From NCBI GenBank assembly GCA_964588995.1, contig CAZPQM010000002.1, positions 62,001-126,000 on the forward strand: a DNA stretch of 64,000 nucleotides, given 5' to 3'. This DNA is from CAZPQM01 sp964588995 (GTDB lineage: Bacteria; Pseudomonadota; Alphaproteobacteria; Rickettsiales; UBA8987). Positions within the stretch are counted from its first letter, which is position 1, and the number at the start of each line of letters is the position of its first letter. Of this stretch, positions 8,367 to 17,310 are shown in pieces. The notes under the pieces are model-generated. The model ran no database searches. It was not told where the DNA came from and saw only the letters and a program-made list of their open reading frames with translations. Both the position numbers and the translations under genes were made by a program.

Positions 8367-8726
8367 AATGAAATCCTTAGCAGCAGCGTATTTGCTGCTA
8401 TCATACAATGTAAAATCGGGAAATCAACTTATGACTGTGCGCTGCAACAAAGAGTGATGAGACAGGGAGCCGGCATCGGCGTGTGTGAGGAGCGGGTTGT
8501 GTTGCGATGATAGCCGACCCCCTGATCTCGCATTTGCTTTGCAGCAAACGACCTCACGCATTTGGTGTGTGGTCACTAAACCTCTCTCCCAATTACGTGT
8601 TGCATCCGCACGCTAACATAAGCAAAAGTGTAAATCCAGAAAAAACTATATCTTGTGGATAAAATAACTGTGGATAACTAGATGTAGTTACTGATGATAA
8701 GACTGGAAGCTGTTTTGACCTGCCAA
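8367..8726. other. 360 bp gap with two DnaA boxes in an AT-rich stretch
   Basis: No gene is supported here. The left half is unremarkable. At the right end, an AT-rich stretch carries two exact copies of TGTGGATAA (reverse complement of the DnaA box TTATCCACA), at 8654-8662 and 8669-8677, 15 bp apart and in the same orientation. Two boxes are too few to call a replication origin and no origin-linked gene is next to them. They could be a DnaA-titration or regulatory site. Confidence 0.55.
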
Positions 8727-9341
8727 TTATTCGCTATTTTTGATGATGCGTGGCAAGTGCCAGTCTTTCGCGTGGGCGACAAGCCGTAGGGTTAATCCCA
8801 ATACAAACAAAACAGTAAGTGACGTGTTATTCAGCAAACCTACACTATCAAGCGCGAAAATGATGAGTGCAATGATGATGGCAACGCTACCGTAGAAACC
8901 GCTGGAAAGCAATGCCGGCACCTCGTTGAGTAAAATATCGCGGATCATCCCGCCACCGGTAGCGGTGAGGAAGGCAAGCAGAATAACGCCGAATATGTTG
9001 AGGTCATATTCCAGCGCGACCAGCGCGCCGGTAAAGCTGAACGCGACCAGGCCAATCGAATCACTCACAACAAAAAACCAGCGACGTTCAATCCGCGTGT
9101 AATGATTCAGCTTAAACAGAATGGCCGCGATAAAAGTGCCAAGAACTAGATAGAATGAAAACGGATCCGTGAGTACGCCGGGAATTTTTCCGACGAGCAC
9201 ATCCCGTAACGCGCCTCCACCGTTCGCGGTCAGCATCGCCATGATAAAGAGCCCCATAGCATCCAGCTCTTTACGTACCCCGAGCATGAAACCGGAAAGG
9301 GCAAAGGCGATTGAGCCGATAATGGAGGCGATTTCAAACAC
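8727..9341 (-). CDS. TRIC/UPF0126-type membrane channel protein (YicG-like)
   Basis: A 204-residue inner-membrane protein made of two homologous three-helix halves plus a final helix, the pattern of prokaryotic trimeric intracellular cation channels. The two repeats are visible: ANGGGALRDVLVGKIPGVL (about residues 39-57) and ATGGGMIRDILLNEVPALL (about 126-144). The GGG hinge and conserved Arg-Asp occur in both. Homologues conduct K+/Na+, but the role in this organism is unknown. Its start overlaps the last base of the upstream HIT gene, so they are likely one transcript. Confidence 0.9.
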   Translation of the reverse strand: MFEIASIIGSIAFALSGFMLGVRKELDAMGLFIMAMLTANGGGALRDVLVGKIPGVLTDPFSFYLVLGTFIAAILFKLNHYTRIERRWFFVVSDSIGLVAFSFTGALVALEYDLNIFGVILLAFLTATGGGMIRDILLNEVPALLSSGFYGSVAIIIALIIFALDSVGLLNNTSLTVLFVLGLTLRLVAHAKDWHLPRIIKNSE

Positions 9342-9715
9342 TAGCGTAAATCACTATCCCCACTCAACAACGGACCCAGCGGCTTGCCTCCCAGAATATG
9401 GATGTGGAAGTGCGGCACGGTTTGGTGCGCATGGGAGCCGTGATTCGTAATCAGGCGGAAGCCGTCTTGCTCCAGCCCGAGCGTTTCGACTACTTTATTC
9501 ACCCGTTCGAAGAAAATACCGACACCTTTAGACCCTGCCGTTTGGGCAAAGTCATGGAAGGAGGTGTATTTTCCTTTCGGGATGACGAGCACATGCGTAG
9601 GCGCTGCCGGATGGATATCATTAAAGGCTAAAATAAATTCATCTTCATAGACCGGATCGACCTGAATTTCTCCTGTGAGCATTTGTGCAAAAATATTATC
9701 GTCGTTATAGCGCAT
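9341..9715 (-). CDS. HIT-family nucleotide-binding hydrolase (HinT-like)
   Basis: A 124-residue histidine-triad protein. The triad is His102-Phe-His104-Ile-His106 in QTVPHFHIHILGG. It also has the N-terminal IFAQMLTGEI and the NDIHPAAPTHVLVIPK strand typical of HinT phosphoramidases, which hydrolyse AMP-lysine or AMP-NH2. Length and all motifs are complete. It is the first gene of a pair with the TRIC-like protein and is divergent from purH. The natural substrate of bacterial HinT proteins is not settled. Confidence 0.92.
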   Translation of the reverse strand: MRYNDDNIFAQMLTGEIQVDPVYEDEFILAFNDIHPAAPTHVLVIPKGKYTSFHDFAQTAGSKGVGIFFERVNKVVETLGLEQDGFRLITNHGSHAHQTVPHFHIHILGGKPLGPLLSGDSDLR

Positions 9716-9861
9716 GACGCCCCCTTGCTTTTTTTGATGGTCCCCACTAAAAGGTCACCATAATTTGCGTTACTAATCAGCTTCGTGCAAGGTTTAATCC
9801 AATCATATCGCCTAATTTGTTAACGGACGAAATATAATGAAAAAGGAATTTGCAGCATAAT

Positions 9862-11421
9862 ATGACGATAAAACGCGCGTTACTCTCCGTTTCCGACAAA
9901 ACGGGTATTGTAGAATTTGCAAAGTTTTTAGCCGCGCAAGGGGTTACCCTGCTATCTACCGGTGGTACGGCTAAGGCTCTCCGGGATGCCGGGCTGGACG
10001 TTACCGATGTTTCTGATGTAACCGGTTTTCCGGAAATCATGGAGGGCCGTGTAAAGACGCTGCATCCGAAAATACATGGTGGCTTGCTCGCCAAACGGGA
10101 CAAGCCTGATCACGTAGAGGCGATGGAAACGCATGACATTGAAGGGATTGATCTGGTCGCGATTAATCTCTATCCGTTTGAGGAAACGGTTGCGAGTGGT
10201 GCAGACTGGCAGAGTTGTATCGAGCATATCGATATAGGTGGTCCGGCCATGATTCGTGCTTCGGCAAAAAACCATCAGCATGTAGTCGTAGTCACCAACC
10301 CGGTGCGCTATTCTTCCATTCAGCAGGAGATTATCGAAAGCGGGAATGTATCTGAAGCAACGCGGGCGCAACTGGCGTTAGAGGCATTCAGCAAAACGGC
10401 TTCTTATGATGCGGCGATTAGTGCATGGATGGGGGGCAGCCAGCAAGGCGATGATAAGACTCAGGAACATTTGCATATAGATGCCACCCTTAAGCAAACA
10501 CTGCGCTACGGAGAAAATCCGCACCAATCAGCGCAGCTATATGTAGAAGATAGTCCGCCTGCCGGCGTAGCTTCAGCGCGGCAATTACAGGGGAAAGAGC
10601 TTAGCTATAATAACATTGCGGATACGGATGCGGCGTTTGATCTGGTGAGTGAATTTACCGATCCGGCCTGCGCGATTATCAAACATGCAAATCCGTGCGG
10701 TGTTGCGGTTGGCTCCGATCAGGTCGATGCGTATGAGCGCGCCTTTGCCTGTGATCCGGTGAGTGCGTATGGCGGTATTCTGGCCTATAATCAGGTTTTT
10801 TCCAGGGCCATGGCAGAGCGGCTAGGTAAGCATTTTGTTGAGGTCATCATTGCACCTTCGTTCGATGAGGAGGCGCTTGCCATCCTATCGGCGAAAAAGA
10901 ATTTGCGTCTGCTGGAAACAGGCACCATGCCGGATGCTGCGGCCAAACGGCAAACGGTCAAATCCATCAGCGGCGGCTATCTGGTGCAGGAGCGTGATCA
11001 TATGGTGCTGCATGAGGCAGATTTGAAGGTGGTGACAGAGCGTGCGCCTACCGAGGAAGAAATGGCGGATCTGAAATTTGCTTTTACCGTGTGTAAGCAT
11101 GTGAAGTCGAATGCGATTGTCTACGCGAAAGACCGTGCAAGTGTCGGCATTGGTGCCGGGCAGATGAGCCGCGTCGATTCTGCGCGGATAGGTGCGTGGA
11201 AAGCGAAAGAAACTGCTACCTCTGTTGAAAGTGCGAAGGGGGCGGTGCTTGCGTCCGATGCGTTCTTTCCGTTTGCCGATGGGCTTGAGAGCGCTGCCGA
11301 GCATGGGGTCACGGCTGTCATTCAGCCGGGCGGCTCGATTCGGGATGATGAGGTAATTGAAGCGGCCAATAAGCACTATATCGCGATGGTGATGACCGGT
11401 ATCCGCCATTTCCGGCATTGA
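9862..11421 (+). CDS. purH: Bifunctional AICAR formyltransferase / IMP cyclohydrolase
   Basis: A 519-residue enzyme for the last two steps of purine synthesis: formyl transfer to AICAR and ring closure to IMP. The N-terminal cyclohydrolase (MGS) domain starts KRALLSVSDKTGIVEFAK and includes STGGTAKAL and GRVKTLHPKIHGG. The transformylase domain carries SYNNIADTDAAFDLV, AIIKHANPCGVA and the C-terminal PGGSIRDDEVI. I chose the ATG at 9862; a TTG four codons earlier is too close to the AGGA sequence. TATAAT at 9833-9838 is a likely -10 box. The gene stands alone. Confidence 0.96.
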   Translation: MTIKRALLSVSDKTGIVEFAKFLAAQGVTLLSTGGTAKALRDAGLDVTDVSDVTGFPEIMEGRVKTLHPKIHGGLLAKRDKPDHVEAMETHDIEGIDLVAINLYPFEETVASGADWQSCIEHIDIGGPAMIRASAKNHQHVVVVTNPVRYSSIQQEIIESGNVSEATRAQLALEAFSKTASYDAAISAWMGGSQQGDDKTQEHLHIDATLKQTLRYGENPHQSAQLYVEDSPPAGVASARQLQGKELSYNNIADTDAAFDLVSEFTDPACAIIKHANPCGVAVGSDQVDAYERAFACDPVSAYGGILAYNQVFSRAMAERLGKHFVEVIIAPSFDEEALAILSAKKNLRLLETGTMPDAAAKRQTVKSISGGYLVQERDHMVLHEADLKVVTERAPTEEEMADLKFAFTVCKHVKSNAIVYAKDRASVGIGAGQMSRVDSARIGAWKAKETATSVESAKGAVLASDAFFPFADGLESAAEHGVTAVIQPGGSIRDDEVIEAANKHYIAMVMTGIRHFRH

Positions 11422-11583
11422 TTTCTTGTTATCTTCGAAACTGATCCGAGGGTCTTCTTGAGGAGCAAAGTGAGTGAAGCTCCACGGGTCAAGCCCGGGG
11501 AAAACAGTGTTATATAGTTCTTACCCATTGACTCGCTCATCCTACCTTTCTAGATTGCAGCCTTACGCCATGGGGAGTGATGG

Positions 11584-11964
11584 ATGGTTGACGAGCGTGT
11601 GCTTTCCAGCACCAAAATTATAAATCAGCCGGGTAACCGCGAAGCCCTTCAGCTATGGTACAAAGCGAATTTATCTACCGTACGTGATGATTACCCGGAT
11701 CTGTCGGCGCGTCAACTGGTCATTCTGCTTGCAATTGCAACGGATAAAGGCCCGCATACGGTACGGGGGCTGGCTGCGCTTCTCGGTATTACGAAGCCCG
11801 CGATCTGCCGGGCGCTGGATTCGCTCTCGCGCTACAAAATGGCGCAGCGTGTGGTCGATCAGAAGGATCGGCGGAACGTATTTATCATGCCGACGGAAAA
11901 GGGAATTAATTATCTCGCCGAGCTTTCGGAAAAGATCATGCAGCAATTAATGGAGATTTCATAA
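11584..11964 (+). CDS. MarR-family transcriptional regulator
   Basis: A 126-residue winged-helix protein. The HTH spans about residues 58-80 (VRGLAALLGITKPAICRALDS) and the wing with DQKDRRNVFIMPTEKG follows, the classic MarR DxRD-type wing. GGGGAG lies 5 nt before the ATG at 11584. It heads a tightly packed run of four genes: the next start follows its stop directly. A regulator of this family in first position often represses its own operon, so the amidotransferase behind it may be the regulated function. The ligand is unknown. Confidence 0.88.
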   Translation: MVDERVLSSTKIINQPGNREALQLWYKANLSTVRDDYPDLSARQLVILLAIATDKGPHTVRGLAALLGITKPAICRALDSLSRYKMAQRVVDQKDRRNVFIMPTEKGINYLAELSEKIMQQLMEIS

Positions 11965-12675
11965 GTGGGACCGGTTATCGGCATCACACTGGACGGTGAA
12001 GAGCAAGGAGAATATTCCGATTTTCCGTATTATGCGCTTCGGCAGAATTACTTCGAAGCGGTGGCGTCCTTCGGAGGTGTACCGCTTGCCTTGCCGCAAC
12101 ACCCCGAGCTCGCCGAGAGCTATCTGCAAATGATCGATGGGTTGATTATTACCGGTGGTCAATTCGATATTGATCCACGTTATTATGGAGAGGCGACACT
12201 GCACGAAACGGTGACGACAAAAGATCGGCGCACTGCTTTTGAGTTTGCTATTACCAAGGCCGCGCTGAAACGTTCCAAGCCGCTCCTCGGTATTTGTGGC
12301 GGAGAGCAGCTGATCAATGTTGTGCTGGGCGGTTCGCTCGTGCAGGATATCGCCGCCGACATTGAGGGTGCGCTGGAACATGAAGTGAAGGACCGGTTAA
12401 AACCGGCGCATGATATTACGATCACATCAGGGAGTTTGTTGCATCGCATCATAAATCAGGAAATAGTAGGCGTGAACACGTCGCATCACCAGTCGGTTAA
12501 AGCGCCGGGAGAGGGTGTCGCAATCACGGCAACGACCTCGGACGGTGTCGTCGAAGCGATTGAATATGATGCGCACCCGTTCTGCTTAGGTGTGCAGTGG
12601 CATCCTGAATATCAGGCGAACCCGCATGATAAAGCCATTATGAAAGCGTTTGTAGAAGCGTGCCGGACCGCATAG
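11965..12675 (+). CDS. Peptidase C26 family glutamine amidotransferase-like hydrolase (PuuD-like)
   Basis: A 236-residue class I amidotransferase-fold hydrolase related to gamma-glutamyl-GABA hydrolase. The catalytic residues are Cys111 in LLGICGGEQLINV and His213/Glu215 in QWHPEYQ. ITGGQFDIDPRYYGE also matches. The usual family motif has Arg after the nucleophile (GICRG) where this has Gly-Gly, so the substrate may differ from that of PuuD. The start is GTG, directly abutting the MarR stop, with GGAG upstream. It ends inside the first codons of the pseudouridine synthase gene (16 bp overlap). No other putrescine-pathway gene is nearby. Confidence 0.85.
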   Translation: MGPVIGITLDGEEQGEYSDFPYYALRQNYFEAVASFGGVPLALPQHPELAESYLQMIDGLIITGGQFDIDPRYYGEATLHETVTTKDRRTAFEFAITKAALKRSKPLLGICGGEQLINVVLGGSLVQDIAADIEGALEHEVKDRLKPAHDITITSGSLLHRIINQEIVGVNTSHHQSVKAPGEGVAITATTSDGVVEAIEYDAHPFCLGVQWHPEYQANPHDKAIMKAFVEACRTA

Positions 12676-13388
12676 CTAAGGTGATCGCCCGCAGTGGCTT
12701 GTGTTCCCGCCGTGAGGCCGAGCAGTGGATTCGGGACGGGCGCGTGGAGGTTGACGGCAAGCGAATTGATTCTCCGGCGCTGAATGTTGACTCAGAACAG
12801 AACGTGCGCGTCGATGGCAAGGCTATTCCGTCAATCGATGCCGTGCGGTTATGGCTGTATCACAAGCCGCAAGGGTTGATTACCACCCATAGCGATCCGC
12901 GCGGAAGACCGACGATTTTCAAGCATTTGCCGAACGATATGCCGCGGGTGGTCTCCGTTGGGCGGCTGGATGTAAATACGGAAGGGCTGCTGCTGCTTAC
13001 GAATGACGGCGCGTTTGCCGGGAAGCTCGCGCATCCGTCGATGGGCTGGGCGCGGACCTACCGGGTGCGGGTCAAAGGTGAGGTTACGCAAGACGCGCTC
13101 GATGCGCTTAAAGACGGGGTGGAAGTCAGCAATAAAAATGGAACCGTGACACGCTTCGGACGGATTGAGGCTACGATTGAGAATCGGGGTGAAGGTACAA
13201 ATCAGTGGCTCCGCATGACGATTTATGAAGGGAAATACCGTGAAATCCGGCGTATCTGCCAGCATTTAGGGTTGCAGGTCAGTCGGTTAATCCGCACGCA
13301 TTACGGTCCATTTACGCTGGAAAAAATACCGCGCGGTAAAGTGATTGAACTTGCGGAAGCGGAGTTTGCGCGTTACGTTGAGGTATGA
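12660..13388 (+). CDS. rluB: RsuA/RluB-family pseudouridine synthase
   Basis: A 242-residue rRNA-modifying enzyme. An S4 RNA-binding domain comes first (RIAKVIARSGLCSRREAEQWI, residues 4-24), then the catalytic domain with Asp104 in VGRLDVNTEGLLLLTNDG. The KYREIRRICQHLGLQV block is typical of the RsuA/RluB/E/F group. RluB, acting on 23S rRNA U2605, is the usual assignment for the alphaproteobacterial member, but RluF or RsuA specificity cannot be excluded. It starts at GTG inside the preceding gene and overlaps rsmD by 4 bp (ATGA), so ribosome-maturation genes share the MarR operon. Confidence 0.9.
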   Translation: MPDRIAKVIARSGLCSRREAEQWIRDGRVEVDGKRIDSPALNVDSEQNVRVDGKAIPSIDAVRLWLYHKPQGLITTHSDPRGRPTIFKHLPNDMPRVVSVGRLDVNTEGLLLLTNDGAFAGKLAHPSMGWARTYRVRVKGEVTQDALDALKDGVEVSNKNGTVTRFGRIEATIENRGEGTNQWLRMTIYEGKYREIRRICQHLGLQVSRLIRTHYGPFTLEKIPRGKVIELAEAEFARYVEV

Positions 13389-13975
13389 AAATTCTTGGGG
13401 GTGCATTAAAGGGCAAGAATATCGAGGCGGTTCGCGATCGTAATATTCGTCCTACCAAATCCATGGTGCGGGAGACGATTTTTAACATTCTGAAGCATGG
13501 AAAATTCCTCTTTGATGATGCGTTTATTGAAGACGATAATCCGAGTACGGTGGAAGACCGGCATGTAATCGATATTTTCTGCGGAACCGGTGCGCTCGGC
13601 TTTGAAGCGCTCTCGCGCGGTGCCAAGCATGTGACCTTTGTTGATCAGAACAGCGCGACGATTGCGCAGGCCAAAGAAAATGCCAATCACCTTGGTGTAC
13701 GACCCGAAACGCGCTTTATCAAAAGCGATTCAACGCAATTACCACCCGCGTCGCACGCCTGTCAGCTGGCTTTTGTCGATCCGCCGTATGAAAAATTGCT
13801 GGGTAAAAAGGCGATCAAGTCATTGCGGGATCAGGGGTGGCTTTCGCGTGGTGCCGTGGTCTTGCTTGAGTCGAGCAAGCAATATGACGCGCCGGAGATT
13901 GAAGGCTTCCGCCTGATGGACGACCGGATACATGATAAAACCCGCATCAGCTTTTATCAGTATGAGGGTGAGTAA
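13385..13975 (+). CDS. rsmD: 16S rRNA (guanine(966)-N2)-methyltransferase
   Basis: A 196-residue SAM-dependent methyltransferase that methylates G966 of 16S rRNA in the small subunit. It has the RsmD N-terminus MKILGGALKG, the RPTKSMVRETIFNIL block, the SAM motif IDIFCGTGALGFEALSRGA (62-80) and the catalytic DPPY at 132-135. It is complete in length. It is the last gene of the MarR-amidotransferase-rluB-rsmD run and overlaps rluB by 4 bp. Confidence 0.94.
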   Translation: MKILGGALKGKNIEAVRDRNIRPTKSMVRETIFNILKHGKFLFDDAFIEDDNPSTVEDRHVIDIFCGTGALGFEALSRGAKHVTFVDQNSATIAQAKENANHLGVRPETRFIKSDSTQLPPASHACQLAFVDPPYEKLLGKKAIKSLRDQGWLSRGAVVLLESSKQYDAPEIEGFRLMDDRIHDKTRISFYQYEGE

Positions 13976-14120
13976 AAAAATGCTGCGCTAAGGTTGCTAT
14001 AGGTTGTAAACTCGCCGGCGCCTTGCACGTCTGGAAACCATGATCGGAATTTGCGCTACGCAGCTTTAAGTGATAAATCGGTGCAGTATATACAATTACA
14101 TTTGCAGGCTGGAGAAAATT

Positions 14121-14699
14121 ATGACCACACTACTTTTTCTTTCGGGTAGTATTCGTACCGGATCCTTAAACGAAAAGCTGGCGAAACTCGCTTGTTAGCT
14201 GGCTAAAGGGCAGGGGGCGGATGCCGAATATGTCGATCTACGGAACTACGATATGCCTGTCTATAATGGCGATTGGGAAGAACAAAACGGGCTGCCAGAA
14301 GCTGCAAAGAAGTTGAAACAGACATTCATAGACGCCGACGGCTTTTTTATCGCCAGCCCGGAATATAACAGCTCCTTTACACCGCTTCTGAAGAACACGC
14401 TCGACTGGATTTCACGTCCCGATGGTCCGAATGATAAGCAGATGTTGCAAGCGTATAAAGGTAAAGTTGCGGCGATCAGCGGTGCCTCCCTCGGCGCCTT
14501 TGGCGCGATGCGAGCGCTCGTTCCGCTGCGGATGATGCTCGGGAATATTCAGGTGCATGTCGTACCGAATCAGGTGGCGATTTCACAGGCGCATCAGAAA
14601 TTTGATGAATCCGGTAAGTTGACGGATGAGCGGGATCGGTCAATGCTTGAAGGCGTCGTGACGCAGCTGGTCGAAGTTGCAGGAAAATTCAGCGGATAA
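14121..14699 (+). pseudogene. NADPH-dependent FMN reductase, interrupted by one amber codon
   Basis: A flavodoxin-fold quinone/FMN reductase of the ArsH/ChrR/YieF group. The frame runs from an ATG at 14121, with GGAG 6-10 nt upstream, to 14699. The FMN-binding start FLSGSIRTGSLN and the block SPEYNSSFTPLLKNTLDW are both intact. The only lesion is a TAG at 14196-14198 (codon 26, after LAKLAC). The same frame resumes at once with LAKGQGADAEYVDLR, so a single substitution is enough to explain it. A product restarted at the ATG at 14253 would lack the phosphate-binding loop. The lesion could be a recent mutation or a sequencing error; readthrough is less likely because TAG ends other genes here. 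Confidence 0.82.
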
Positions 14700-14772
14700 A
14701 ACAGGTGGTAATAGTTTGGTTGCCATTTCGTGGGTGCAAGCTGTAATACAATAGTCACCCCGCTATTTATGG

Positions 14773-15047
14773 TTAGACACTGTTAGCTAATTCTGAAGTA
14801 TTTTGCCATGAGACTGATGTTGTTAAAGAACAAGGAAAATATCGCCGGGAATAGTGGGCTTATTTCCAAGAGATTTTTCGCCGTTATTTGGCAACATCAG
14901 CCATGGTTCTGCTAATTGCAGCCTAAATCGCTGCTCGCAGCGTTAAAGCGCTTGCCAATAGAACCACTATTAACTGCACGCTTTGTCTTGCGAATCAACG
15001 ATTTAGGCCAGCAACAAAATATTTCAGAATTAGCTAACAGTGTCTAA
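14773..15047. mobile_element. MITE with 33 bp inverted ends and TA target duplication (IS630/Tc1-mariner type)
   Basis: The two ends are inverted copies that differ at one of 33 positions. The left starts TTAGACACTGTTAGCTAATT at 14773 and the right ends AATTAGCTAACAGTGTCTAA at 15047. Each outer end carries TA, as expected for a TA target duplication. The inside (about 200 bp) encodes nothing and contains further inverted pairs: CCTAAATCG with CGATTTAGG, and TGATGTTG with CAACATCA, so the RNA would fold strongly. It lies between the broken reductase and coq7. No transposase is present in the window. Confidence 0.82.
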
Positions 15048-15163
15048 TGACTGTAGTATGTTTAAGTTTTAATGGGTTAATGCATATATGCTGGGGGTTC
15101 AGCATTAAGAATTACGGTAGCCCACTTCATTCCAAACAGCCAATAACCCCAATATAATAAGAG

Positions 15164-15703
15164 CTAAACCCGCTTAGCCAGCCAGATAGCTACTTTGCTG
15201 GCACCTTTAACTACGGTAGAGAGAGCGGCATAGCCGGGCGCTTCCAGTCCTTGATGCTCGATGCCAATATCGCGATGTTCCAACTCTTCCTCGCGGAAGC
15301 GGGTAATCGACTTTTTCATCTCTTCATCTTCTTCCTGTAATGTGTCCAGCTGCTCCGCATAATGCTCGTCGATTACTTCTTCCACGGCAATCGTGCAAGC
15401 CATCGCCGCTTTTTCTCCTAGTAATGCGGTGCCGGCGCCAAGGGCAAAACCAGCCGCATGCCAGAGCGGATGCAGTGCCGTCGGGCGAACCTGCCGTTCC
15501 GCAATTTTATGTTCGAAATATTCCAGATGCTCCAGCTCCTGCTCTTTCATATGCTCAATGGTTTTAGCGCAGGGCTTGCCTTTGAGCACAGCGAGCTGGC
15601 CTTCATAAATGCGCTTTGCACCATACTCACCGGCATGATTGACACGGATCATCTGTTCCACCTGCTCTTTATAAGACGGATCGCCGGGTTTAATCTGAGG
15701 CAT
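15164..15703 (-). CDS. coq7: Demethoxyubiquinone hydroxylase Coq7
   Basis: A 179-residue di-iron carboxylate protein that hydroxylates the C6 position of the demethoxyubiquinone ring. The two-fold repeat of iron ligands is visible: VNHAGEYGAKRIYEGQ, QELEHLEYFE, VEEVIDEHYAEQL and REEELEHRDIG. The length is that of the short alphaproteobacterial/mitochondrial form. Its start overlaps the end of the dsbB-type gene by 14 bp, so the two are probably one transcript. It should be a monotopic membrane-associated enzyme. Confidence 0.95.
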   Translation of the reverse strand: MPQIKPGDPSYKEQVEQMIRVNHAGEYGAKRIYEGQLAVLKGKPCAKTIEHMKEQELEHLEYFEHKIAERQVRPTALHPLWHAAGFALGAGTALLGEKAAMACTIAVEEVIDEHYAEQLDTLQEEDEEMKKSITRFREEELEHRDIGIEHQGLEAPGYAALSTVVKGASKVAIWLAKRV

Positions 15704-16244
15704 TGTTCACTCCTTTTAGTTTATATTGCGGTAGGCCGAAGCGCATCTGCACGGTCAGCCAGCCAAGTACGATAGCGGCAAAAAACGACCAGACCATGTT
15801 CCAGCCCGCCATCGATAAGCCGAGAAAGACAAAGGCCGGGTCAGTACATTTCACTACCGGCGTATTCATAATGAGGGATTTCAGCTGCTCTACACTTTCG
15901 GCAACCATCCCTTGTGCGCCACAGGCTTCGGTACCTTCCCACCAGCCATATTCCACGCCCATATGGAAAAAGGCCAGCCCGGTGACGGCAAGCAAGGCAA
16001 TCACGCCGAAGGCGCCAAGGCGCATCACGTCACCGATATTCGATTGCATGAAAAAGACTAAGATACCGATAATCAGCAGCGCGTAGTAGGGGATGCGTTG
16101 ATACAAGCAGAGCTGGCATGGATAAAGCCCAAAGCCATATTGCGAGATATAGGCAAAGCCAAGGGAAAATAGGGCGATGCCAATCATCACCACGCCCAGC
16201 AGGCATGGCGTACGAATCAACCGTTCTGAAATCGCTTGACGCAT
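15690..16244 (-). CDS. dsbB: DsbB-family disulfide bond formation protein
   Basis: A 184-residue four-helix membrane oxidoreductase that passes electrons from DsbA to quinone. The first redox pair is Cys43-Gln-Leu-Cys46 (LYPCQLCLYQRIPYY). The second periplasmic pair is Cys108 (GTEACGAQG) and Cys133 (VVKCTDP). The helices lie at about 15-35, 52-68, 76-95 and 140-165. It is followed directly by coq7 (14 bp overlap), and both depend on the quinone pool. No dsbA is in the window. Confidence 0.92.
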   Translation of the reverse strand: MRQAISERLIRTPCLLGVVMIGIALFSLGFAYISQYGFGLYPCQLCLYQRIPYYALLIIGILVFFMQSNIGDVMRLGAFGVIALLAVTGLAFFHMGVEYGWWEGTEACGAQGMVAESVEQLKSLIMNTPVVKCTDPAFVFLGLSMAGWNMVWSFFAAIVLGWLTVQMRFGLPQYKLKGVNNASD

Positions 16245-16342
16245 AAATCTACTATATGTCAGTTAGCGTCATTCTTCCAGCGGTTTTGGCCAGAAGGTCT
16301 CCTCCTTGCCAATAGTGCTATTTTCTGCTAATTTCTGCCGCT

Positions 16343-17200
16343 ATGTCAAACGAGACCTACCATATTGCGGCGTTTTACCGCTTTGTTGAACTAGCGGATT
16401 TTGAAGCGATAAAAGAGCCGCTGCTCGCTTTTTGCAAGGCGCACGACATGAAAGGTACGATCCTGCTCGCTTCAGAAGGTATTAACTCGACCATCTCAGC
16501 AACCGAAGCGAATATGAAGGCGTTTTTTGCTTATCTCGATCAGGACGAGCGTTTGGCGAACATGCCGCATAAATTGCATACGGCAGCGTTTCAGCCCTTT
16601 GAGAAAATGAAAGTACGGCTCAAAAAAGAGATTGTCCGGCTGGCCTATGATAAATTGGATATGGCGCAGATCGGGGACTATGTGAAGCCGGAAAAGTGGG
16701 ATGACTTGATTAGCGACCCGGACGTGATTGTAATTGATACACGCAATGAATATGAGGTAGGGCTTGGCACATTTGAAGGAGCCGTCAACCCGCACACGCA
16801 GGAATTCCGTGCACTGCCCGAATGGGTGGATCAGCATCTGGATCCGCAAAAACATAAAAAAGTCGCGATGTTCTGCACCGGCGGCATACGCTGCGAAAAA
16901 TCCACCGCGCTGTTGAAGCAGAAAGGATTTGAGGAAGTCTATCATCTGGAAGGCGGTATTTTGCAATATTTAAAAGATACGGGAAATAAATCGGGTAAGT
17001 GGCAAGGCGACTGCTTCGTGTTCGACGATCGCATTGCCGTGAATGATCAACTCGAGCCCTCCTCAGATTATGCCTGCAGCGTGTGCGGAAGCCATGTGCT
17101 GATGGATGAAATTCGCTGGCTTTCGAAGGGCGATAGAATTATTTGCCGTCGTTGTTCCAACGACGAAGCGGCTAAAGCGAAGCTGCAAAATCTTGCGTAA
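16343..17200 (+). CDS. trhO: tRNA uridine(34) hydroxylase, rhodanese-like
   Basis: A 285-residue protein of the YceA/TrhO family, which hydroxylates wobble uridine 34 in tRNAs to 5-hydroxyuridine using O2. The N-terminal ferredoxin-like domain includes GTILLASEGINSTIS. The rhodanese domain has its active-site loop MFCTGGIRCEKSTALL, with Cys178 as nucleophile and Cys184 also conserved. The C-terminal zinc-like Cys pairs (CSVCG, CRRC) are present. Length and motifs are complete. It is monocistronic and divergent from dsbB. Confidence 0.93.
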   Translation: MSNETYHIAAFYRFVELADFEAIKEPLLAFCKAHDMKGTILLASEGINSTISATEANMKAFFAYLDQDERLANMPHKLHTAAFQPFEKMKVRLKKEIVRLAYDKLDMAQIGDYVKPEKWDDLISDPDVIVIDTRNEYEVGLGTFEGAVNPHTQEFRALPEWVDQHLDPQKHKKVAMFCTGGIRCEKSTALLKQKGFEEVYHLEGGILQYLKDTGNKSGKWQGDCFVFDDRIAVNDQLEPSSDYACSVCGSHVLMDEIRWLSKGDRIICRRCSNDEAAKAKLQNLA

Positions 17201-17310
17201 AAAGAACCACTAATTAAATTTACCACGCCTGCCTGTTTTTTCTGCTTTGAGCAGCCAACGCGATGCGCTATGCTTTTAGTAGTTGGGTAGAGTTTGTTAA
17301 ACTAACGTGC

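Noticed and set aside
8367..8726. A chromosomal replication origin
   Set aside because: Only two DnaA boxes were found and no origin-linked genes flank the gap, so it is reported only as a DnaA-box pair.
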